A stretch of DNA of 11,620 nt. Source: DASYML01 sp034665545 (GTDB lineage: Bacteria > Acidobacteriota > Blastocatellia > Pyrinomonadales > Pyrinomonadaceae). The notes beneath the pieces are model-generated. The model ran no database searches. It was not told the DNA's origin and saw only the letters and a program-made list of their open reading frames with translations. Each line of letters begins with the position of its first letter. The first letter of the stretch is position 1. A program made the translations under genes and the position numbers. The stretch is taken from positions 1-11,620 of the forward strand of contig JAXDFO010000174.1 in the NCBI GenBank assembly GCA_034665545.1, written 5' to 3'. Shown here one piece after another: positions 1-5,921 of this stretch.

Positions 1-132
1 CTCGAAGAGGTCAAGCGAGGTCTGGTGCCTTTCACGATTACGCATGAAGAGAAGAAGGGCGGCGGCGATGGTAATAGGAGCCACAACTACAGCGACGAAA
101 ACGATTGATGCGTAGATGGTCAGGCAAATTTT
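1..132 (-). CDS. Possible partial membrane protein running off the left edge (weak)
   Basis: Read on the minus strand, this stretch is open to the window edge. It encodes a hydrophobic run of about 25 residues (TIYASIVFVAVVVAPITIAA and onward), then a basic, hydrophilic stretch beginning MRNRERHQ. That is the pattern of an N-terminal transmembrane helix followed by a cytosolic domain. No good start codon lies in this frame. The nearest plausible ATG (minus strand, about 163-161) is in another frame and could join only through a slip at the AAAA run near 129-132. The plus strand in the same codon phase also reads open from base 1 to a TGA at 106-108 as a charged C-terminal tail with purine-rich first codon positions, so the real gene could instead be a plus-strand C-terminus. 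No family was recognised. The strand is uncertain. Confidence 0.22.
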
Positions 133-193
133 CGATGGTCGTGCGGCGAGACCAGACAGCCATCTTGATAACGCGGCGTGTCTTTGACCGCGC

Positions 194-200
194 AGAGGGA
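194..200 (+). promoter_or_regulatory. Shine-Dalgarno for the 206 start
   Basis: AGAGGGA lies five bases before the ATG at 206. It supports that start over the overlapping frame that begins at 178, which has no such site and gives an arginine-rich, non-protein-like product. Confidence 0.5.
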
Positions 201-205
201 AGATT

Positions 206-589
206 ATGAGCAGCACACGCAGAGCAGAAGAAACGTTGACCGCCAGGTTCGTAGAGGTCGGAGCGAAGGTTCTTTTAGAATTGACGAATACGACCGACGA
301 ACCGCTCAGGAGCGTGGAGATTCTGACAGTCTTTCTCAAGGACGGAGAAACTCCCGGCGGCCCCTCCAGAGCGCATATCAAATTCGACTCTGTCAAATAC
401 CTTCAACCGAAAGAGAAGGCCGTTCTCTCTCATAAAACCTGGCTCGACGGCAAACCTGTGGACAGGGAACAGGACCAACTGGAACGTCTGAAAGATATGG
501 CGGGTCAAGAGAGACCATACGTGCTGGATATTTCCTGGGAGGACGGGGAAGGTAAATCGAAGTACCAACGAATACCCGTCGGGCACTGA
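206..589 (+). CDS. Small hypothetical protein, probable beta-sandwich
   Basis: This 127-residue protein is soluble, with no signal peptide or membrane segment. I do not recognise the family. Alternating hydrophobic strands separated by polar turns (ARFVEVGAKVLLELTN, then VEILTVFLKDG, then RPYVLDISWEDG) suggest a compact beta-sandwich. The phrase 'leltNttdeplrsVeil' resembles the N-terminal strands of FxLYD or Ig-like domains that bind or decorate other proteins, but this is only a visual resemblance. The start at 206 is supported by AGAGGGA just upstream. The gene is transcribed toward the large propeller gene and shares a 3' intergenic region with it. Nothing shows that they work together. 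The gene is probably real: it has a good ribosome site and balanced, protein-like composition. Confidence 0.7.
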   Translation: MSSTRRAEETLTARFVEVGAKVLLELTNTTDEPLRSVEILTVFLKDGETPGGPSRAHIKFDSVKYLQPKEKAVLSHKTWLDGKPVDREQDQLERLKDMAGQERPYVLDISWEDGEGKSKYQRIPVGH

Positions 590-616
590 TGAGCTAATCG
601 CATTTAACTTCGCTTC

Positions 617-656
617 AAAAAATGAACCGCCGCGAGAATCAATCTCGCGGCGGTTC
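617..656 (-). terminator. Strong intrinsic terminator for the propeller gene
   Basis: A perfect 14-bp stem (624-637 paired with 643-656) has a five-base loop. Read on the minus strand, it is followed by A and then six T residues (622-617). It begins 22 bases after the minus-strand stop codon at 681-679, so it terminates the large minus-strand gene. In the plus direction the hairpin is followed by GTGCGATT with no T run, so it is at best a weak terminator for the 206-589 gene. Confidence 0.9.
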
Positions 657-678
657 GTGCGATTGGACCACGCTCGAT

Positions 679-3600
679 TTACTGCGGGCACTCTCTGTTC
701 GTATGAGTGACCACGCTGCTGAACCTGGTTTGATACTCCGCGCTGGTGATGAAGGAGCAGGCCATCGCATGTTGAATGCCGACATTCCTGAGCGGGAATT
801 TATTGACCTGGCCCAGCCAGAAATCATAGCCGCCCTGGTCCGGGTCTCGCCTGAGATAGCCGAAATATTCCATCAACACGAATGATTGATTGTACTCTGC
901 ATCTATCAAGAGTTGGCTGTCCGCCACCTGTCTCAAGATAGCCGCCTTGCCCGCGTCCGTCCCGTTGTAGAGACCGATCAGCGAGCCGCGTTGCGCGGAG
1001 AGGTCAACGCCGGAATAGTTCTTAACGACGGTCAGCATCCTGTCAACAAACTGGTCCGCCGTCATCGCCGTCGCATACTCCTGCTGAAAGGCCGCGCCCT
1101 GCACGAAGTAGAGCGCGTATGCGGTCTTGCTCTGGTCCAATCCTGGTCCGGCAACGACGCGGCTACGATCAGAGATGAACTGGTTGTAAGTCGGCTTCAC
1201 GCCGAGCGCGGCTTTGTAGATTCTGTACACGTAACCGCCCGTCTGTTGAAACTCAGGCTCGAAGAAGAAGGCGTCCGCGACGCCCACCCGGCGGTCGTGT
1301 ATACATTGAGCGTCCGTGCCGCACTTGTTGATTTCGTTGGACCAGTAACCGAGGCCGCCATCGTCGGGCGCGCGATTGAGGAAGTCTGCGTATTGCTGGC
1401 GGACGAAGAGTTGGGCATCGTCAATCGGGTTGGCCGTAGGCTGCGCCGTGTCGTTGTCCAGGATGTTGAGCAACGCGTTGGCGGGGCTGCCCAGTGCGCC
1501 CCCGCCCGGATTGCTCAGGGTCAGATTAATGGTCCTCTTTCCATCAACGAAGGCGTTGTCCGTGATGAGCACTGTGAAGCTCTTGCTAGCCTCGCCAGCA
1601 GCGAAGTTGAGAGAGCCTTTGGTCCTCGTGTAATCGCTTCGCTCGACGGCGGTCCCGTTGCTGGTCTCATATTCCACCGTTGACGCATTCGAGAGGTCGC
1701 CGGAACGCATCACGATGACAGACGCGCTATTCGCGCCCTCCGTGACGTTATACTCCGTTGCGCTGAATTGCATGACCGACGCTTGGGGAGTCGCCGTGAA
1801 GTTGGCGACTTGAGTTCCGCTCGGGTTGGTATAGGTGACGCTCTGCGGGTTAAAGGTAAACCCGGCCTTCGCCGGAGTCACCGTGTAGGTGGCTTCGCCC
1901 GCCACGTTCCTGAAACTATAACTTCCGCTCGCACTCGTCACGGTGGTCAACGTCTCGGTCCCGCCTGCGCGGCTCAAAGTGACATTGACGCCGCTCAGTG
2001 GGTTGCCGCTTCCGTCTTTGATTTGTCCGTTGATGGTGTAAGGATGCGTCGTGCCGACAAACGTCTGGACTACCCTATCGGCAGACAGGTTGCTAAAGCC
2101 CACGCTCGTGGGGTTGAAGGAGTAGCCGGTCTTTGAAGGTCTGAGGGAATAACTGCCGCCCGCGAAGAGACCGTTGATTGAATAGTTACCGCTCGCGTCC
2201 GTCGTCACTGTCGCCTGCATGGAGCCGCTCACGTTTATCAACGTGCCGCTCAAGCCTGCGCCCGTGCCGTCTATAACTTTGCCGCTTAAGGTGTAAATGG
2301 CCGTCCCGCCAATGAAGTTGTACACGCCCGCTATCGGGGTGATGCCGCCGGTGCTCACGGACCTGACGCTGGACGGCGAGAAAATGTAACCGGACTTTGA
2401 CGGCGTCAGCGTATCGCCGCCCGTGATGTTGTTGAATAGATAGTTGCCGTTGACATCCGTCTGCGTCGTGACCAGGTCTCCGCCCGGCGCGCCGCTCACC
2501 GTCAGCGTGACATCGCTGATGGGCCCACCATTGATGTCCGTCACGCGACCGGAGAGAGCGGTCGCGGGCGTCGGTGAGGGCGTCGGGTTTGCCCCAAGCC
2601 CGTTGACGTACAAGCCTTCGGGAGTTCCCGCATAAAGATAAGTGTCCGACGAGTTGATAGCCAGCGCGTTGATGGGAGTGGCGGAGGATGGCAGCCCCGC
2701 GTTGAAAGCGGTCGAGGTCAACCCGCTATCAAAACTCTTGAAGACCCCCGCCGCCGTTCCCGCATAAACGATATTCGGGTCATTCTTGTCGAGCGCGATG
2801 GAGAGGACGGGGCTGTTGGGCTGGGTGAAAATCGGACCCCAGTTCGTCCCTCCGTCGGCGGTCCTGAAAGCGAAGTTCTGAGCCGTTCCCGCATAGACGA
2901 TACTGGAGCTATGCGGTTCTATGACGAGGGTCGCGTTAGTACTGCTCTTGAGGCCGGTGGGTTGCCAGGTCGTTCCGCCATTCGTGCTCTTGTAGACGCC
3001 CAGGTCGCCGCTCGAATAGACGATATTTGGACTGGTCGGGTCAACCGCGATGGCCTGCGTATTTAACGGCGCGTTGCTAAGCGCATTCCAACTGCCGCCG
3101 CCGTCCGTGCTCTTGTACAGGTCAAACGAGTTTACGACCTGGAAGAGATTATTCGGATTACCAGGGTCAACGCCCAGTGCGCCTAGACTACCGCTGCCGT
3201 TGATGGCCGTCCGCGTCCAGGTGGCTCCGCCGTCAATTGTCTTGAAGACGCCCGCGTTATCAACTCCGGCGTAGAGGATGGAGGAATTGGTCCTGTCAAT
3301 AGCCAGCCCCGTCACCGGAACGAAGGTCGTATAGTTGAGACCCGTCGCGCTCCAATTCAAGCCGTGGTCCACGCTCTTGAAGACCCCGTCATTCGTCCCA
3401 GCATAGACAACCTCCGGGTTGTTCGGGTCGGTCACAATCTGCTGGACGTTCGCAAAGGGGAAGCCTTCGTTGGCCTGCGACCATGCGGCCCCTCCGTTGA
3501 CGCTGCGATAAACGCCGATTCCTTTGGTCCCGGCGTAGATGATGGACGGGTTATTCGGATTAATCTGTATCCGGGTCAGGCTGGTCCCGGTGAGGCCCGC

Positions 3601-4347
3601 GATGGTCCAATGCGCGCCGCCGTCCGTGCTCTTGAAGATACCGTTGATCGTCGCCGCAAACACTTCGGACGAGTTGGCCGGATTAACGACAATCGAAGAG
3701 ATGATGCCGTCCGGCAATCCTGCATTGCTCAAATTCCAGTGCGCGCCGCCGTCGTCTGTCTTGTACAGAGAGTAGCCGGAAGGGTAGTTGCTGGTTGCGA
3801 CGAAGAGGGTTGACGGGTGGCTCGGGTCAATGGCGAGAGCCGTAGTGTTAGTCGTTGACGAGATGCCGGTTGAGGCGTTGGACCAATTATCGCCGCCGTT
3901 GGTGGTCTTGAAAACACCGCCGCCGCCGTGCGCCGCATAAACCACGCTCGGATTGGCTGGGTCTATGACCAGCGCGATGAGCGTGTAATAAGTTATCCCG
4001 TTGCTGATAGAGGACCAATTAATTCCGCCGTCCGTGCTCTTATACAAGCCGTTGCCGGGCACGCTCGCGTAGAGCGTGTTGGTGTTGCTCGGGTCAATAG
4101 CCAGCGCGACTATCTCCCTGTCGAATGAAATAACATAAGGGCCATTCCAGTGCGCGCCGCCGTCCGTGCTCTTGTAAACTCCATCGCGGCTAGTGCCTGC
4201 ATAAACGACGGCCTCGTTATGAGGATCAACCGCCAGCGCATAAATATACTTCTTTGCCAGGCCGATACTGGACCAGCTTGCGCCTCCGTCAACGCTCTTG
4301 TACATGCCGCTATTGTTCTGCCCCGTATAGCCGCCGACAACGGACAT
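679..4347 (-). CDS. Sortilin/BNR-type propeller protein with Calx-beta and C-terminal DUF4214, N-terminally truncated
   Basis: From the ATG at 4347 the product is 1222 residues. Residues 1-580 hold 14 degenerate blades of about 42 residues with the cores 'YAGT..G' and 'VYKSTDGG..W', enough for two seven-bladed propellers. A PTPSPTPA linker follows (~587-595). Next come three carboxypeptidase-regulatory-like beta domains starting near 597, 686 and 771 (cores such as SGKVIDGTG, NGQIKDGSG and DxxGNYSxxG). Then there is one Calx-beta domain (~859-965, with VTEG and ending ILDND) and two DUF4214 halves (~973-1210, YADFLNRAPDDGG and GYLRRDPDQGG). Such proteins are normally exported and thought to act in surface adhesion or matrix binding, but no signal peptide is present. 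The open frame extends to a GTG at 4446, directly preceded by a TAA. Those extra 33 residues are only the antisense of the beta-lactamase active-site region, so I prefer the ATG. Neither start has a Shine-Dalgarno site. The true N-terminus appears lost. Confidence 0.85.
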   Translation of the reverse strand: MSVVGGYTGQNNSGMYKSVDGGASWSSIGLAKKYIYALAVDPHNEAVVYAGTSRDGVYKSTDGGAHWNGPYVISFDREIVALAIDPSNTNTLYASVPGNGLYKSTDGGINWSSISNGITYYTLIALVIDPANPSVVYAAHGGGGVFKTTNGGDNWSNASTGISSTTNTTALAIDPSHPSTLFVATSNYPSGYSLYKTDDGGAHWNLSNAGLPDGIISSIVVNPANSSEVFAATINGIFKSTDGGAHWTIAGLTGTSLTRIQINPNNPSIIYAGTKGIGVYRSVNGGAAWSQANEGFPFANVQQIVTDPNNPEVVYAGTNDGVFKSVDHGLNWSATGLNYTTFVPVTGLAIDRTNSSILYAGVDNAGVFKTIDGGATWTRTAINGSGSLGALGVDPGNPNNLFQVVNSFDLYKSTDGGGSWNALSNAPLNTQAIAVDPTSPNIVYSSGDLGVYKSTNGGTTWQPTGLKSSTNATLVIEPHSSSIVYAGTAQNFAFRTADGGTNWGPIFTQPNSPVLSIALDKNDPNIVYAGTAAGVFKSFDSGLTSTAFNAGLPSSATPINALAINSSDTYLYAGTPEGLYVNGLGANPTPSPTPATALSGRVTDINGGPISDVTLTVSGAPGGDLVTTQTDVNGNYLFNNITGGDTLTPSKSGYIFSPSSVRSVSTGGITPIAGVYNFIGGTAIYTLSGKVIDGTGAGLSGTLINVSGSMQATVTTDASGNYSINGLFAGGSYSLRPSKTGYSFNPTSVGFSNLSADRVVQTFVGTTHPYTINGQIKDGSGNPLSGVNVTLSRAGGTETLTTVTSASGSYSFRNVAGEATYTVTPAKAGFTFNPQSVTYTNPSGTQVANFTATPQASVMQFSATEYNVTEGANSASVIVMRSGDLSNASTVEYETSNGTAVERSDYTRTKGSLNFAAGEASKSFTVLITDNAFVDGKRTINLTLSNPGGGALGSPANALLNILDNDTAQPTANPIDDAQLFVRQQYADFLNRAPDDGGLGYWSNEINKCGTDAQCIHDRRVGVADAFFFEPEFQQTGGYVYRIYKAALGVKPTYNQFISDRSRVVAGPGLDQSKTAYALYFVQGAAFQQEYATAMTADQFVDRMLTVVKNYSGVDLSAQRGSLIGLYNGTDAGKAAILRQVADSQLLIDAEYNQSFVLMEYFGYLRRDPDQGGYDFWLGQVNKFPLRNVGIQHAMACSFITSAEYQTRFSSVVTHTNRECPQ
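2612..4347 (-). repeat. Degenerate ~126-nt tandem repeats encoding propeller blades
   Basis: Fourteen protein-level repeats can be counted by their YAGT-like strand, and thirteen by the DGG-W turn. At DNA level, blocks such as GCGCCGCCGTCCGTGCTCTT recur near 3614 and 4154, with a variant near 3743. The repeats are diverged, vary in length and stay in frame, so they are coding repeats and not a satellite or CRISPR array. Confidence 0.8.
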
Positions 4348-4348
4348 G
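4345..4348. other. Junction of two 5'-truncated genes (breakpoint or misassembly)
   Basis: Left of this point the minus strand encodes genuine propeller sequence, starting mid-blade. Right of it the plus strand encodes genuine beta-lactamase sequence, starting at the FRLGS block. The two possible ATG codons are the two strands of the same CATG. No promoter, ribosome site, signal peptide or intergenic spacer remains for either gene. Confidence 0.65.
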
Positions 4349-5488
4349 CTATTTCGCTTAGGCTCCACGACGAAGATGTTCACGGGCGCGGCCCTCGTGA
4401 CGCTGGCGGCGCAGGGCAAAATCAAACTCGACGAACCGATAGGCACTTACGTCAACGGCCTCAATCCGAAAATCGCGCGCACGACCATCCATCAACTCAT
4501 CAGCCACACGGCGGGCATGGCAGACTTTGAAGCGCCCTTCATTTCGCAGGATGACGAATCGCTCGGGCGCATGGTTCGCGGTTGGAAGGAGGACGCGCAG
4601 TTCACGGAGCCGGGCCAGGTCTATTCGTATTCGAGCGCGGGCTACTGGCTGGCGGGTTACGTCCTCGAAGAGGTCTACCAAAAGCCTTACGCGGACGCGA
4701 TGAACGAACTGCTCTTTCAGCCTCTGGGGATGAAGCGCACGACCCTGCGCCCGTCGCTGGCGATGACCTACCCGCTCTCTATGGGCCATAGCGTGCGCGA
4801 GAAAGATGGGCCCGCGATTATCCGTCCGGCCTTCAACAACGTCTTGATGTGGCCCGCAGGCTCCATCTATTCGAGCGTCAAAGAGCTTTCGTTTTTCGTC
4901 ATCGCCCTGATGAACGAAGGACGCCTGGAAGGCAAGCAGGCGCTCTCGCCACTGGTCTGCGCCAAGCTGCCGGGCGAGTATGTTTCCATGCCCGGCGACC
5001 CGGACGTGCATTATGGTTACGGCCTGCTCAGCTTTGAACAGAGAGGCGTCAAGGTCGTCATGCACGGCGGCTTCAGCCGTGGCTATGGCTCTATGATTCA
5101 GATGGTCCCGGCGCAGCATTTCGCGGTCATCATACAGACCAACAAGAGCGGCGAAACCTTGCCCCTGACGAGAGCCAAAGCGATGGAACTCTCACTGCCG
5201 CTCAAGCCTGAGACGGCGTTAAAGCCCAAAGCCGCGCAGGCCATCAGCGCGGCTGAGATGACAAACTTCGCGGGCAAGTACACGAACGGGCCGCAGGCTT
5301 GGGAGGTCTACGTCAAAGAGGGCAAGCTCTATCTCAAGCAGCCGGACGGCGATGTTGCTTTGACCAGGACCGGACCCTATCGCTTATCTTTCGGCAACAC
5401 ACTGGACAACGACCTGGCCTTCGTCCCCAACGCGCGCGGCGAGATTGAGTACGTCTTTGACGGCTTATACTCCGCTAGAAAAAGATAG
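4346..5488 (+). CDS. Beta-lactamase/CubicO-family serine hydrolase, truncated just before its active-site serine
   Basis: This is a PF00144-type serine hydrolase (class C beta-lactamase, DD-peptidase or esterase VIII fold) of 380 residues. FRLGSTTKMFTG carries the catalytic SxxK, Ser7 and Lys10. The Y-x-N motif appears as Y95-S-S97, with Asn replaced by Ser. The KTG-equivalent is H240-G-G. A C-terminal DUF3471-like beta domain covers about 300-378. Family members normally have a signal peptide and roughly 60-90 residues before SxxK. Here only six precede it, and an in-frame TAG at 4328-4330 rules out an upstream extension. No ribosome site precedes the ATG, which overlaps the opposite gene's ATG in one CATG. 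Without the N-terminal strands and helix, the fold is unlikely to be complete or exported, so this may be a pseudogene or half of a chimera. The family is certain; the substrate is not predictable. Confidence 0.85.
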   Translation: MLFRLGSTTKMFTGAALVTLAAQGKIKLDEPIGTYVNGLNPKIARTTIHQLISHTAGMADFEAPFISQDDESLGRMVRGWKEDAQFTEPGQVYSYSSAGYWLAGYVLEEVYQKPYADAMNELLFQPLGMKRTTLRPSLAMTYPLSMGHSVREKDGPAIIRPAFNNVLMWPAGSIYSSVKELSFFVIALMNEGRLEGKQALSPLVCAKLPGEYVSMPGDPDVHYGYGLLSFEQRGVKVVMHGGFSRGYGSMIQMVPAQHFAVIIQTNKSGETLPLTRAKAMELSLPLKPETALKPKAAQAISAAEMTNFAGKYTNGPQAWEVYVKEGKLYLKQPDGDVALTRTGPYRLSFGNTLDNDLAFVPNARGEIEYVFDGLYSARKR

Positions 5489-5494
5489 CGCGTG

Positions 5495-5566
5495 AGGAGT
5501 CCGATAACACCGGTCTTGATGCTCTATAGTCATTGGCTAATCATCAATCGGTGTTATCGGACTCCT
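5495..5566. repeat. Long inverted repeat with 18-bp perfect arms
   Basis: The arms at 5495-5512 and 5549-5566 are perfect reverse complements (AGGAGTCCGATAACACCG). An inner stem, TTGATG (5516-5521) with CATCAA (5542-5547), extends the hairpin after a small bulge and leaves a 20-base loop. It begins 7 bases after the beta-lactamase stop. No T run follows on either strand, so it is not a standard intrinsic terminator. It could be a terminator-like 3' stabiliser, a REP-type element or a small non-autonomous mobile element. Confidence 0.75.
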
Positions 5567-5580
5567 GCGAAATGTTTCGC
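5567..5580. repeat. Short palindrome abutting the long inverted repeat
   Basis: GCGAAA and TTTCGC are separated by TG, giving a perfect 6-bp stem. It starts at the very next base after the long inverted repeat ends, so the two form a composite structure. Confidence 0.6.
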
Positions 5581-5654
5581 TGGCGCGGGTCATAGCATGA
5601 TGAGAGGGTAAATAACTCAGCGTCGAAAAAGCGAGGACGCGTGTCAAACAGTTG

Positions 5655-5684
5655 TTGACATTTAATTCGTGTTGGGTTTAGGTT
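5655..5684 (+). promoter_or_regulatory. Candidate promoter for the C11 peptidase gene
   Basis: A perfect TTGACA (5655-5660) is followed after 18 bases by TAGGTT (5679-5684), which matches the -10 consensus at its first two and last positions. It would give a leader of about 230 bases. The -10 box is weak, and acidobacterial promoter consensus is poorly known. Confidence 0.3.
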
Positions 5685-5813
5685 CATCAGGTCCGCAGGT
5701 GGAAATCTTCTCAGCAGTAGCCCGCATCACTTGCGCGGGCGCGCTGTCTTTCGGACACAGTTGTTCGCCTCTCTTTTAGCTCGGTAAATTTTCCGCAGCA
5801 ATCCGATTTTTTT

Positions 5814-5841
5814 CCAGATGAAGCGCCTCAGCTTCATCCGG
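5814..5841 (+). other. Leader hairpin upstream of the C11 gene
   Basis: GATGAAGC (5817-5824) pairs perfectly with GCTTCATC (5831-5838) across a six-base loop, with two more C-G pairs outside one mismatch. A seven-base T run lies on the 5' side, not the 3' side, so this is not a plus-strand terminator. It lies about 80 bases before the start codon and could be a mRNA leader structure. Confidence 0.4.
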
Positions 5842-5905
5842 CATTCTTAAATTCAACGCGCGCTGCTTCCGTGCGAGCTTCGCGCGAAAGTCACGGCAGG
5901 CATCC

Positions 5906-5913
5906 GGAGGAGG
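5906..5913 (+). promoter_or_regulatory. Strong Shine-Dalgarno deciding the 5922 start
   Basis: GGAGGAGG lies eight bases before the ATG at 5922. The upstream ATG at 5871 has no comparable site and would add 17 unrelated residues. Confidence 0.8.
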
Positions 5914-5921
5914 ATACGCAG

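Larger units (their letters stand above)
5489..5921. other. Intergenic region with palindromes and candidate promoter
   Basis: This 433-base gap has no convincing gene. It contains a large inverted repeat at 5495-5566, an abutting palindrome at 5567-5580, a candidate -35/-10 pair near 5655-5684, a short GC hairpin around 5720-5740 (GCCCGC...GCGGGC), and a leader hairpin at 5814-5841. The reading frame open from 5871 is better started at 5922. Confidence 0.6.

Noticed and set aside
622..885. Plus-strand open frame starting in the terminator hairpin
   Set aside because: It begins inside the terminator and runs antisense to the DUF4214 coding region, with no ribosome site.
886..1683. Long plus-strand open frame (265 codons) opposite the Calx-beta/DUF4214 region
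   Set aside because: It is the antisense shadow of a gene with clear domains. It has Arg/Val-rich composition and no recognisable fold.
2612..4347. CRISPR-like periodic repeats
   Set aside because: The repeats are degenerate, in frame, of variable length and encode propeller blades. They have no identical repeats with unique spacers.
4345..4446. GTG at 4446 as the propeller gene start
   Set aside because: The extra 33 residues are the antisense of the conserved hydrolase active-site region and there is no ribosome site. A slight resemblance to a blade strand (VVEP) looks coincidental.
4358..5119. Minus-strand open frame of 253 codons opposite the serine hydrolase
   Set aside because: It runs antisense to clear SxxK, Y-x-S and HGG motifs. 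Its composition is Arg/His-rich as expected for a shadow frame.
5567..5580. Rho-independent terminator for the hydrolase gene
   Set aside because: Neither this palindrome nor the adjacent long hairpin is followed by a T run on either strand.
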